10,135 bases of DNA from JAMLIO01 sp031412575 (GCA_031412575.1 JANODG010000234.1:1-10135); one strand, 5' to 3'. Shown: positions 1 to 7,135, counted from the first letter of the stretch. Notes: generated by a model from the letters alone, not told the origin. Numbers and translations are program-made.

Positions 1-810
1 CTTTTTCATATTGCGCATAAACTTTGATGGTTTTAAATCTAATCCGCCGGTGTCAAAAGTTATGCCCTTTCCAACCATGACTACTTTTGAATTAGCAGTT
101 GTGACTCTGATTAACTGAGGCGGACTTTTTGAACCCATTCCCACAGCGTGGATTAAACCATAACCTTGTTCTTTTAAATCTTTAGTGATGGATTCAAATT
201 TATAATGTTTGGAGCCTTTGACCATTTCTTTAATCAGCTCGGCGTAAGTTGTTGGATTTAATTCGTTCGGTGGAAGGTCCACTAAAAAGCGGGCTAAGTT
301 TGTGGCTTGTGAACGAATAAAATAATTTTTAAAAGTTTTTTGAAATTTAGAGTCTAAACCAATTTTAAGTTCCGGCTTTGTTTTGTTTTTGTAGTTATAA
401 CTTACTGAGCACACACTTTCTGCAAAAGCGGAAACTAACATTTCTGAAAGATTAAACTTAGGATCCAAAACTAAACTAAATGTAGTTTCACATAAAGATA
501 TTTTCAAACCGAAAAATTTTTTAAACGCATTGTAATCTGAGGATTCAAATCCACCGACGTGAGTGTCTTGCATTTTTATGTATTGAAAAAAATGAATGTG
601 ATTTTTTTCTGTTGCAAAAGACCAATAATTTATTTGATCTTGTTTTTTTAAACTTTCTAATTGGGCTTTGGATAAAGACTTTGCTGCTTCGTCTAAGATA
701 AATTTTTTCTGATCTGAAATTATGAAAATATCGCCAGAGTCCTGGACCGAAGATTTAGAAAATTTAAATTCGGGACACTTGATGTTCGTCCATAGTTTGA
801 AAATTGACAT
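1..810 (-). CDS. pepA: Leucyl aminopeptidase (peptidase family M17), N-terminal part, cut by window edge
   Basis: The frame is open from an ATG at 810 down to base 1, giving 270 residues that continue beyond the window. The start has a good Shine-Dalgarno (GCGAGG, 8 bases before the ATG). The N-terminal half is divergent, as is usual for M17 enzymes. The C-terminal part of the visible piece is diagnostic: NLARFLVDLPPNELNPTTYA at the domain junction, then VGKGITFDTGG followed by LDLKPS and MRNMKK. In this family the Lys of GKG (about residue 248) and the Asp of TFDTGG (about 253) bind the two catalytic metal ions. The rest of the active site lies outside the window. The enzyme is expected to be cytoplasmic, to release N-terminal amino acids from peptides, and to form hexamers. 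It is divergent from the metalloprotease gene to its right, with 148-235 bases between them depending on the start used there. The family call is secure; the gene symbol is by family only. Confidence 0.9.
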   Translation of the reverse strand, partial: MSIFKLWTNIKCPEFKFSKSSVQDSGDIFIISDQKKFILDEAAKSLSKAQLESLKKQDQINYWSFATEKNHIHFFQYIKMQDTHVGGFESSDYNAFKKFFGLKISLCETTFSLVLDPKFNLSEMLVSAFAESVCSVSYNYKNKTKPELKIGLDSKFQKTFKNYFIRSQATNLARFLVDLPPNELNPTTYAELIKEMVKGSKHYKFESITKDLKEQGYGLIHAVGMGSKSPPQLIRVTTANSKVVMVGKGITFDTGGLDLKPSKFMRNMKK

Positions 811-958
811 AACAAAAACCTCGCAGTTTGTCTTAAGACTTCAGATTAGATTTTTGGCCAGACTTAAGAATGTAATTAAGAAATTTACTCCTAATAAATA
901 AAAAACCCAAGTCAATTTAAGTGCTTAAGATTTAGACCTTAATCTATTACTTAAGATT
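811..958. promoter_or_regulatory. Divergent intergenic region with four CTTAAG palindromes
   Basis: This region separates the aminopeptidase and the metalloprotease genes and must hold both promoters. CTTAAG occurs at 832-837, 863-868, 924-929 and 950-955; the first is part of the perfect 10-bp palindrome GTCTTAAGAC (830-839). A TTGACT that could be a -35 box for the aminopeptidase lies on the minus strand at 910-915, but I see no convincing -10 at the right distance. The 13-mer TTTAGACCTTAAT at 931-943 recurs at 5755-5767 upstream of the tRNA. No promoter can be assigned with certainty. Confidence 0.35.
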
Positions 959-1033
959 ATGGGTGCCAGTACCCTTCTTTGTTGGCCAAGCATTGCCTTA
1001 TTAATGCGCAATAAAAGGTTCAGGGGAAATTTT

Positions 1034-1040
1034 AAGGGGG
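1034..1040 (+). promoter_or_regulatory. Strong ribosome binding site favouring a TTG start
   Basis: AAGGGGG lies 5 bases before TTG at 1046. The in-frame ATGs at 959 and 1004 have no comparable site, and starting at 1046 puts a hydrophobic export signal right at the N terminus. This decides the start chosen for the next gene. Confidence 0.6.
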
Positions 1041-1045
1041 CATCT

Positions 1046-1966
1046 TTGAGTAAGCTAGTAGGTTTGTTAATATCCGTTTTATTTTTATCATCATTTCACG
1101 TCGCGCACAGGCATCACACGATGTGCTTTCCAGAAAACGACATGAGCTTTCCAGAAAGTGGAAGAACAACTGGCGGTTTAAGTAAAGCCGAATTTGATTT
1201 AGTGCTGGATGAGTTCGAAGCCGTGATGCAGTTCGAAGTTAATAGTGTTGAAAACGGCGCAAAGCTGGTTGTAGAAAGATTATGGAACAACAACGCTGTG
1301 AACGCTTACGCTATTCCTTATGGAATTTATAGACAGATCACAATGTTCGGTGGACTTGCACGTCACCCGGAAATGACAACCGATGTATTACGTATTGTGG
1401 CCTGTCACGAAGTTGGCCATCATTTAGCCGGAAGACCTTATTGGCCAGAAAGGAACTCTTCAAATCCAAATTTGTATATTGATGGCACAGAAAGCTGGGC
1501 TTCAAGCGAAGGTGAATCAGATTACTATGCATCTTTGAAATGCTTTAGGCATTTAGTGATTGAAGGCCAAGGTATGAATTTAGCCATAGCTGGTCCAGAC
1601 ATCAGTGATTACGAGCAAACGGAATATGTTTATGCCCAAGGCAAATGTAATTCACAGTTTGAAAATTCATTGGATAGAAATATTTGTTTACGTGCTTCGA
1701 TGGCGGGATATGCTGCAGGACGCGTATTTAAAGGCTTTTCTACACAGCCTGTAAGTCTTAAGACCCCCTCGACAGCAATTGTGTCTAAAACTGATTTTAG
1801 ACATCCTGCGGGTCAGTGCCGTGCGGATACTTACTTTCAAGGGGCATTGTGTGACGTCAGTTACCGTGACCGTAAAGATAAGGATGATCCAGATTTTCAC
1901 ACATGCAGTGCTAAAAACAGACACACCGTGGGTTTAAGACCGACGTGCTGGTACAAACCAAATTAG
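1046..1966 (+). CDS. Secreted zinc metalloprotease-like protein (HEVGHH motif)
   Basis: The preferred TTG start gives 306 residues; the open frame reaches back to an ATG at 959 (335 residues). From the TTG the protein begins SKLVGLLISVLFLSSF, a short basic plus hydrophobic stretch typical of a Sec signal peptide. The mature part carries HEVGHHLAG (about residues 121-129 of the short form), a zinc-binding HExxH motif with the catalytic Glu. About 30 residues later comes SEGESDYYASLKC, where a Glu or Asp is the likely third zinc ligand, as in M48-like gluzincins. The C-terminal third has several Cys (QCRADTYFQGALC, then FHTC and PTCW), suggesting disulphide bonds and an extracytoplasmic location. 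A predatory or scavenging lifestyle would fit, but the substrate is unknown. It is monocistronic as far as seen: the genes to its right are on the other strand. Family assignment beyond a HExxH metallopeptidase is tentative. Confidence 0.75.
   Translation: MSKLVGLLISVLFLSSFHVAHRHHTMCFPENDMSFPESGRTTGGLSKAEFDLVLDEFEAVMQFEVNSVENGAKLVVERLWNNNAVNAYAIPYGIYRQITMFGGLARHPEMTTDVLRIVACHEVGHHLAGRPYWPERNSSNPNLYIDGTESWASSEGESDYYASLKCFRHLVIEGQGMNLAIAGPDISDYEQTEYVYAQGKCNSQFENSLDRNICLRASMAGYAAGRVFKGFSTQPVSLKTPSTAIVSKTDFRHPAGQCRADTYFQGALCDVSYRDRKDKDDPDFHTCSAKNRHTVGLRPTCWYKPN
1783..1802. repeat. Short perfect inverted repeat inside the metalloprotease gene
   Basis: GTCTAAAA (1783-1790) and TTTTAGAC (1795-1802) are separated by CTGA. 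A second palindrome, GTCTTAAGAC, lies close by at 1755-1764 and is identical to the one at 830-839 in the upstream intergenic region. They are inside coding sequence and may be chance in AT-rich DNA. Confidence 0.4.
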
Positions 1967-2012
1967 AATTAGTTTAGTTATATCCCACCGAGTTTTGATT
2001 GAATTAAATAAT

Positions 2013-2045
2013 AGCCGACTTCAACTTTCTAAAGTTGAATCGGCT
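2013..2045 (-). terminator. Hairpin over the stop codon of the DUF1552 gene, probable intrinsic terminator
   Basis: The arms AGCCGACTTCAACTTT (2013-2028) and AAAGTTGAATCGGCT (2031-2045) pair over 15 bp with one bulged base (C2019), leaving a two-base turn. Read on the minus strand the stem is followed by ATTATTTAA, a modest U-rich tail. The stop codon of the DUF1552 gene (2029-2031) sits at the tip of the hairpin. On the plus strand no T run follows, so it is less likely to end the metalloprotease transcript. Confidence 0.6.
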
Positions 2046-3459
2046 GGTAGTTATAAACGTTAAAACCAAAAGAATTCAAAGGCACACCTGCTAAGCGCGC
2101 AATACTGACCATTAGATCTGCGGCGTGGTGTCGGCTATACGGTGAGCCATAATTGGTTCCATCTGTAACCGTGTTACCACTGACATCTAAAGAGCCTAAG
2201 AAGACCCCTTGGCGGTTTCTAGGTTCTACTTTAGGTGTTGATATCCATCGACCTCGGTTTAAGCGACTTCCCCCGCCTATCAACACATAAGGAATGTCTC
2301 TTTGAAAGTGTCTGCCGTTTCCGACTTCGCCTAAAAGCACGATTAAGGTGTTGTCTAGTAATGTACGACCATCAACGTCTTGAACTGCATTTAAGGAATT
2401 GGCTAAGTTTACGATTTTATTTCCATACCACTGAATCCAACCGTCATAGGCCGCTTGGTTTACAGGGTGTGATGTGTAATTCGGGTTTTTATCGTAGTGA
2501 GCGACGTCTTGATGGAAGTCATTTCCAAGAGTGTTGTTTAGCTGATTCTGCATTGTTACGGGATGAGTCCAATTGAAATTCGCACCCTCACCTAAACCTA
2601 ATACACCAACACGATGAGTGTCATAAGCAAACGCGATTCGAATCATTTCTAAGTAGTGATCCATTTGATCATTGAAGTTTTGTGAAACCGGAGGTTGTCC
2701 CGGTAGTGGAAGTTGTGAAATTGGCGTCGTAGGCGTAATTCCTATAATTCGATTTCCCACAGCGTTTAAAGCCGTTAAATAATTTTCAAGTTTAGTTCGA
2801 GGAACATGGGGACGATTTAAAAGTCGGTCGGCGTCTTTGCCCAAAACATCAAATAAAGCTTGTTTATCAGCGTTACTTACAGGTGATGGGTTTTGCATGC
2901 CTTGTAGTGGGCTGATGATTGAGCTCCAAGCATCACGAGCTGTAGTGTGGTATGCCAGTCGGTTTAAAGATGAATCCCAACTTAAAGGGTGATACGAAGC
3001 CCCCCAAGATCGATAGTTATGCGAAAATCTTAAAACGTTTTTACTGTGATGGTTCCCGATAACCCAGTCTATAGATGCATTTCTAGGTCTCATGAATGGG
3101 CCACCAAGCGCACCGTCTGAGGGCGCGTTATGTGGAACGCCGCATGTTAAAATGTCAGAGTAAGCCACGTCGTGGGCATTACCCCAAAAGATGGTGCGAA
3201 CCCCATCCACAAAAACACACTGATTACGAATGGGCTGAAGAAATCTTAAAATTCTAGGTAAAGTGAAATTCGTAGGTGTTCCTGTGAAACTTTCAACTTC
3301 TTTATCAACGCCCCAACCATGTTGAATAGGAACAAAAAGCACTCTTAAAGGTGATGTCGCAGTTTGTCCCATAGCAACTTTAGAGGTTAAAAAAGGAACC
3401 CCAACTGTGGCTGCACACCCCAACTGCTTGATGAAAGATCGTCTTGAAACTCGACTCAT
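2029..3459 (-). CDS. Tat-exported DUF1552 family protein
   Basis: The protein has 476 residues. The ATG at 3459 has AAAGGA 7 bases upstream. The N terminus has a twin-arginine signal, SRRSFIK at residues 5-11 followed by a weakly hydrophobic stretch ending near VAMGQ, so the protein is exported folded, often a sign of a bound cofactor or metal. The rest matches DUF1552 (PF07586): PLRVLFVPIQHGWG near residue 37, the ALGGPFMRPRNASIDWVI region (117-134), LLDNTLIVLLGEVGNGRHF (368-385), then YVLIGGG and RHHAADLMVSIARLAGVP (443-460). The late part resembles the sulfatase/alkaline-phosphatase-like core seen in the related DUF1501 proteins. The His-rich motif typical of the family is present in altered form as HQDVAHY (316-322). 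It lies 11 bases downstream of the cytochrome-type lipoprotein gene; such pairs are known from Planctomycetes and Bdellovibrio. No reaction is established. Confidence 0.88.
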   Translation of the reverse strand: MSRVSRRSFIKQLGCAATVGVPFLTSKVAMGQTATSPLRVLFVPIQHGWGVDKEVESFTGTPTNFTLPRILRFLQPIRNQCVFVDGVRTIFWGNAHDVAYSDILTCGVPHNAPSDGALGGPFMRPRNASIDWVIGNHHSKNVLRFSHNYRSWGASYHPLSWDSSLNRLAYHTTARDAWSSIISPLQGMQNPSPVSNADKQALFDVLGKDADRLLNRPHVPRTKLENYLTALNAVGNRIIGITPTTPISQLPLPGQPPVSQNFNDQMDHYLEMIRIAFAYDTHRVGVLGLGEGANFNWTHPVTMQNQLNNTLGNDFHQDVAHYDKNPNYTSHPVNQAAYDGWIQWYGNKIVNLANSLNAVQDVDGRTLLDNTLIVLLGEVGNGRHFQRDIPYVLIGGGSRLNRGRWISTPKVEPRNRQGVFLGSLDVSGNTVTDGTNYGSPYSRHHAADLMVSIARLAGVPLNSFGFNVYNYQPIQL

Positions 3460-3470
3460 AAAATTATCCT

Positions 3471-5438
3471 TTACCTTGCACTAGCAGGTCTTCTGCGTGT
3501 GAAACTTGGAAGTTCAACAATAGATTCTAATAACGAAGTTGTAGTTTCAGGTTTAGCTCTTAAACCCCGTTCGAACTGATCCAGTTCGCACTGGACCGCG
3601 CGGCCTTCACCATTAAATCCGGTGGAGTATTCAAAAAACTTTTTGGTGATACAAGATTTAAATCTTGGAGACTGTTCAACCTCTGCCAAAAAATCAACAG
3701 AGTTGTTAAATGTGATAGGCGAAGTATCGATCCCTGCAAGTATTCCCGAAGAATCAATGGGAATATTTGTGCGTTCGAAAGTTCGGAATCGGCCAAAAGT
3801 GTCGAAGGATTCGAAGGCAAATCCAGCAGGATCGATTTTCACGTGGCAGCCCATGCAGTCTGTGCGCGCGCTATGAGTGATTGTTAAAAGTTGTCTAGAC
3901 GACGCTGTATCGGGATTAAATCCTGGAGGTAAATCAGGGTTTGAGGTCACGTCAGCAGGTGCAGGTGGTAAATGCTCACACAGAAGTTGTTCAAGAGTGA
4001 AAACTCCACGGCGAACAATACCTGTACTGATTTGTCCTGCCATCGATGTTAAAAAAGCAGGATGGGATAAAACTCCGAAACGTTCGTTGGCGTTCAGTGA
4101 AGTTGAAGCAAATTGTGTGGAACCCGGACCTGAAATGAATCTATTGGTTTGTGAATTTAATTGAAACGAGTTCATTCTAAATGGAGAAAATAAATCCGAG
4201 GACGGCGCAGAGTAAGATTGATTAATACTCATTTGCGCACTGGTGTATAAAGCTTGTCGCTCTGTGGATGTAATTGCAAAACTTGCGTCTTTTTGAATAG
4301 TCATGATGTCTTCAATCTTTAAAAGATCGATGATGAATGTCGTCAGTTTACTGTTAAATCTTGGGTCTGCTGTTAAGCGTGCTACTTGCTGCCTTAAGAC
4401 ACTGACGTCGTGAAGGCGTCCTTGATCTGCAAGAGCTTGCAAAGTCGCATCTGGTGGGGAGTCCCATGCAGCAAAAGATAATAGTGAGGCCACTTCGTGA
4501 TGTGTGAGTTGGAAAATTCCTTGTGGTGTTCCTTGACCCACTTCCGTTCTAAAAAGATGGTTTGGTGAAAGAATCAAAGCCTTTAAAACATAATCCCCTT
4601 GAACACTTCTTGATATGCCCGCAGCAGAAACGTCACTAAGACCTTCGGTGATTGAAGTCAGTTCTTGGGATGTAACGGGTCTTCGCCATAGGGCTCGCCC
4701 ATACTGATTAATAAGGTTTGTAAAACACGTAACTCCTACACTTTGACTGATACAATTTTGCCACGCTGAAACGTTAGCAACAATGGAATCAGCTAAAGAG
4801 TCAGAGGCTTCATATAAAGATGTGAAATTAACTTCGTTAATTTCTAATAAATTAGGATTGTCTTGAAGACCAATTCTAGGATTGTCATCCCGAAAATTTG
4901 GAAACTGCGAGCTTGTAAAAATAGATCCGAAGGCACTTGTCATAGAGTTTCTAAACTGTTGACTGGTTAAACGCTTTAACTTTGGATCTTGAATAGATTC
5001 GTTCGGCTGACAATTAAGGCTACCTGTGTTGATAGCCATGTTTTGAATCCAACTATAAAGTGTTTGATAGTCTTCGTCGGAAAGTGTGCCCGAACCCGGG
5101 GGCATATTTTGTGTGCCATCTTTTGTCGGATAATTTTTAAGTCTCGTGATTAATTTAGAAGAACCAGGGTTTTGGGGAATGACCCATCCTGAAGAAGCAA
5201 AGGCTGCGGAGGTGTTCAAAGCCAAAGACCCCTGAGGACTATTTGCTGTGTGACAGGATAAGCAATTGTCAGCGATGATTTTGTTCACTTGTGTAAACGA
5301 ACTAGATTCCAGAGATAAATCACTGGCCTTAAACTTTGCACAGTTTTGGAATGGCAAAAGGCAAATTGTTAAAAGACTTATCGAAATGAGGGCACGTACC
5401 GTTCTTTTTGTCTTCAACTGAACTCCCATTAAAATCAT
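3471..5438 (-). CDS. Cytochrome c-type lipoprotein with DUF1587/1595/1592/1588/1585 domains
   Basis: The protein has 655 residues from the ATG at 5438. A TTG at 5417, 5 bases after GGGAG, would give a neater signal peptide (MKTKRTVRALISISLLTICL). The signal ends in LPFQNC, so Cys33 is the likely lipid anchor. The first domain is a small cytochrome c: NCLSCH (residues 58-63) binds haem and NMPPG (111-115) offers the axial Met. Next come a DUF1587-like piece (LKRLTSQQFRNSM, about 154-166), DUF1595 (YGRALWRRPVTSQEL, 246-260), DUF1592 (about 283-380), DUF1588 (ERFGVLSHPAFLTSMAG through CMGCHVKIDPAGFAFESFD, about 452-546) and DUF1585 at the end (about 580-645). The second CxxCH (528-532) could bind another haem. 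Its partner is the DUF1552 gene just downstream. An electron-transfer or oxidative role outside the cytoplasm is likely; the substrate is unknown. Confidence 0.9.
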   Translation of the reverse strand: MILMGVQLKTKRTVRALISISLLTICLLPFQNCAKFKASDLSLESSSFTQVNKIIADNCLSCHTANSPQGSLALNTSAAFASSGWVIPQNPGSSKLITRLKNYPTKDGTQNMPPGSGTLSDEDYQTLYSWIQNMAINTGSLNCQPNESIQDPKLKRLTSQQFRNSMTSAFGSIFTSSQFPNFRDDNPRIGLQDNPNLLEINEVNFTSLYEASDSLADSIVANVSAWQNCISQSVGVTCFTNLINQYGRALWRRPVTSQELTSITEGLSDVSAAGISRSVQGDYVLKALILSPNHLFRTEVGQGTPQGIFQLTHHEVASLLSFAAWDSPPDATLQALADQGRLHDVSVLRQQVARLTADPRFNSKLTTFIIDLLKIEDIMTIQKDASFAITSTERQALYTSAQMSINQSYSAPSSDLFSPFRMNSFQLNSQTNRFISGPGSTQFASTSLNANERFGVLSHPAFLTSMAGQISTGIVRRGVFTLEQLLCEHLPPAPADVTSNPDLPPGFNPDTASSRQLLTITHSARTDCMGCHVKIDPAGFAFESFDTFGRFRTFERTNIPIDSSGILAGIDTSPITFNNSVDFLAEVEQSPRFKSCITKKFFEYSTGFNGEGRAVQCELDQFERGLRAKPETTTSLLESIVELPSFTRRRPASAR

Positions 5439-5632
5439 TAATTCTTTATCGACATTTTCAAAAAGGAATTTAAGAGGTGATCTGACTTTGTCTCAGATTG
5501 CGGCGGCTAGATAAAATCGGTTTCTTGATTGTAGCGAAAATGCAGGTGATCTTGATTGAACAATTGAGTTTTACGTCTTAATTTGGGAAAAAGTATAAGT
5601 CCGCTTGAACGCTCTTTAACTAAAATATTGAA

Positions 5633-5704
5633 CTTTAAAAAAGCGGCACAAATCAGCTTATACGAACCTGATTTGTGCCTTTCCAAAAGCAGAAGTCTTT
5701 TTTT
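5633..5704 (-). ncRNA. Possible small RNA ending at the orphan terminator
   Basis: A weak promoter-like pair lies on the minus strand: TTGAAA (5731-5736), 16 bases, TAATAG (5709-5714). Start of transcription near 5702 and the terminator at 5637-5679 would give an RNA of about 70 bases, half of it hairpin. The -10 is poor and no known RNA family is recognised, so this is only a candidate. Confidence 0.2.
5637..5679 (-). terminator. Intrinsic terminator on the minus strand without an upstream gene
   Basis: GGCACAAATCAG (5645-5656) and CTGATTTGTGCC (5668-5679) form a perfect 12-bp stem with an 11-base loop. On the minus strand the stem is followed by GC and six T (5637-5642), the classical form. 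On the plus strand it is followed only by TTTCC. No protein gene feeds into it from the right on the minus strand. Confidence 0.75.
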
Positions 5705-5805
5705 TAGGCTATTAATATAAAAAACCTTGATTTCAATCTGAATTCAGTGGATTTTTAGACCTTAATTTTGTTCTTAAATTTTATTTTTAAAAGTTTTATT
5801 TTTGT

Positions 5806-5882
5806 GGCGGCCGTAGTTCAGTTGGTAGAGCCCAGGATTGTGATTCCTGTTGTCGCGGGTTCAAACCCCGTCGGTCGCCCCA
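5806..5882 (+). tRNA. tRNA-His (anticodon GTG)
   Basis: This is a complete cloverleaf with encoded CCA. The acceptor arms GCGGCCG (5807-5813) and CGGTCGC (5872-5878) pair with one G-T. The extra G at 5806 is the G-1 typical of tRNA-His, facing discriminator C5879. The D arm is TAGTTCAGTTGGTAGAGC, the anticodon GTG is at 5840-5842 in the loop of CAGGATTGTGATTCCTG, and the T arm is GCGGGTTCAAACCCCGT. CCA is at 5880-5882. It charges histidine for CAC/CAT codons. Its 3' end borders the accessory region and is a plausible integration target. Confidence 0.96.
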
Positions 5883-6004
5883 TTTTTCTTTCCCTAAATT
5901 CCAGAATTGAAAAATCCAAAATGATGTCCAAGTGTTAATAGTTTTGATTTGAACCAACAACTCGAGTTTGAAGCCTCGTGAAATGTGTTGAAATACCAAG
6001 CCTT

Positions 6005-6032
6005 GGTAACAAAAAGGTAACCTGCTGGTAAC
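6005..6032. repeat. Three GGTAAC direct repeats with 11-bp period
   Basis: GGTAAC occurs at 6005-6010, 6016-6021 and 6027-6032, each start exactly 11 bases after the last, so all copies face the same side of the helix. Such short phased repeats next to a tRNA 3' end resemble arm-type binding sites of tyrosine integrases or an iteron-like operator. The repeat is seen directly; its role is inferred. Confidence 0.7.
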
Positions 6033-6104
6033 ACGAAAATGGACGGCCGATTTAAAAGCTAGATGGGTAAAGAGTTGAACGAAGCAGCAGAGCCAACATA
6101 ATCA

Positions 6105-6136
6105 GTCCTTACCAGACAGATAAGGTCCGTACCGGA
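6105..6136. repeat. Imperfect direct repeat GTCCKTACCRGA, period 20
   Basis: GTCCTTACCAGA (6105-6116) and GTCCGTACCGGA (6125-6136) match at 10 of 12 positions. Read on the other strand their cores start GGTAAG and GGTACG, similar to the GGTAAC units 80-100 bases to the left, so they may be inverted relatives of the same sites. Confidence 0.45.
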
Positions 6137-6213
6137 GAAATAATTTACTCCATTCTGATATTAATTAACTTCAGACTTTACTATTTTTTTTATTTATTGA
6201 AGTATAGAAAGTT

Positions 6214-7017
6214 ATGATCAAAAACACTTCACTTGAATCTGTTTCAATAGAAATACTAACTTATGATCAATCATATGTAGCATTTCTAGACATACTAGGA
6301 TTCAGAAACTGCATACTTGGCCCAGAATCAGAAGAAATTGCCTCAGTATACAAAAGCACAATCGACGAATGCCTAGAAAAATCTTCTGAGATTTATAAAA
6401 AACATGGATTCGATTTTAAGGCGCAAATAATGAGTGATTCAATTGTAATCGCAATGACACCAAACTCGAACCAACCTGATGAGCACATAAACATACTCAA
6501 GTGTCTTTCCATGGCAATTTGTTCCATTCAATTTCATTTAGCAGTTAACGATTTATGGTTAAGGGGCGGCGTAAGTTATGGCAAATGTAAATTTGCGGAA
6601 AATTTTGTGTTTGGTCCAGCCCTTATTGCCGCTATTGAACTAGAGAAAATAGCGAGTTATCCCCGAGTTATCTTTGACAAGAACATTGGTAATAACATTG
6701 GGAGTGGCGAGATGGAACTTGCTAGTAAAATTAATGGACCCTCAATTGATGAAGAATGGGTATATTCTAAGGAATCTGGGGAAAACGCCTTATCTGACTT
6801 CGAGTTTATTAACTATGCTGTTTTCTTGCACCATCCTGCGAGCTCACATAAATATGTTACCGAGTCGTCAAAAAAAATCGCTGACTTTGTTAAAAAAGGC
6901 ATTAATAGGTTACCATTCTCGGATAAGTATATTTGGACATCTAAATATCTGAGTAGTATTAACTTTCAGAAAGAGGTTAAGGAAATATTTAAACCAAATC
7001 TTATCTACATTAATTAA
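6214..7017 (+). CDS. Unknown protein with class III nucleotidyl-cyclase-like core
   Basis: The protein has 267 residues, with no signal peptide or membrane segment. Only a weak ribosome site (AGAAAG) precedes the ATG. The order of motifs recalls class III adenylate/guanylate cyclases: YVAFLDILGFRN (residues 21-32) like the first metal-binding FxDIxGFT, QIMSDSIVIAM (71-81) like the second metal loop, LRGGVSYGKC (116-125) like the central beta strand, and FGPALIAAIELEKIASYPR (133-151) like the region before the active-site helix. Asp26 and Asp75 could bind metal. In active cyclases the last motif carries an Asn and an Arg for catalysis; simple alignment puts Ile138 and Glu142 there, so ordinary cAMP/cGMP synthesis is doubtful. 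It could be a diverged nucleotide-binding sensor or a cyclase of different specificity. It stands alone on the plus strand, first gene after the tRNA. I do not recognise a named family; the fold link is remote. Confidence 0.7.
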   Translation: MIKNTSLESVSIEILTYDQSYVAFLDILGFRNCILGPESEEIASVYKSTIDECLEKSSEIYKKHGFDFKAQIMSDSIVIAMTPNSNQPDEHINILKCLSMAICSIQFHLAVNDLWLRGGVSYGKCKFAENFVFGPALIAAIELEKIASYPRVIFDKNIGNNIGSGEMELASKINGPSIDEEWVYSKESGENALSDFEFINYAVFLHHPASSHKYVTESSKKIADFVKKGINRLPFSDKYIWTSKYLSSINFQKEVKEIFKPNLIYIN

Positions 7018-7135
7018 TAAAATTTTATCAAAAAATTACAGAACCTAAGAATATCCAATATCAAATTATATCTCGACTAATAAATATGTATTTAATAATT
7101 TGTATAAGTAGTTCACCGAATTATACTAAAACTTT

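Larger units (their letters stand above)
5439..5805. other. Non-coding region between the cytochrome operon and tRNA-His
   Basis: No open frame with a credible start or family match is seen here. The left part must contain the promoter of the minus-strand cytochrome operon, but no clear -35/-10 pair stands out. A small inverted repeat TCTGA/TCAGA occurs near 5480-5496. The right part holds a strong hairpin with a minus-strand T run, and a very AT-rich stretch just before the tRNA. The 13-mer TTTAGACCTTAAT at 5755-5767, about 40 bases before the tRNA, is shared with the region upstream of the metalloprotease. Confidence 0.5.
5883..6213. other. Non-coding region downstream of tRNA-His, probable island boundary
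   Basis: I see no gene on either strand. Besides a T-rich stretch right after the tRNA, it holds the GGTAAC triplet (6005-6032) and an imperfect direct repeat (6105-6136). GGGTAAAG at 6065 and the inverted forms TTACC and GTACC at 6109-6113 and 6129-6133 could be further copies of the same kind of site. The leader of the next gene is very AT-rich. No copy of the tRNA 3' end is found elsewhere in the window, so a flanking att repeat, if any, is outside. Confidence 0.5.

Noticed and set aside
1338..1924. Minus-strand open frames within the metalloprotease gene
   Set aside because: They are shadows of a gene whose HExxH motif and signal peptide are on the plus strand.
2235..2576. Plus-strand open frame of 113 codons
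   Set aside because: It is opposite the well-supported DUF1552 gene, with no recognisable features.
3560..4164. Open frames of 84-95 codons on the plus strand and 86 on the minus strand inside the cytochrome lipoprotein gene
   Set aside because: They overlap a gene with clear family motifs in another frame and show no motif or signal of their own.
5796..5999. Minus-strand open frame of 67 codons across the tRNA
   Set aside because: Its C-terminal part (RGLNPRQQESQSWALPTELR) is the antisense translation of tRNA-His, a well-known spurious product.
6674..6952. Second plus-strand frame of 92 codons inside the cyclase-like gene
   Set aside because: It is nested in the main frame, with no ribosome site and no family resemblance.
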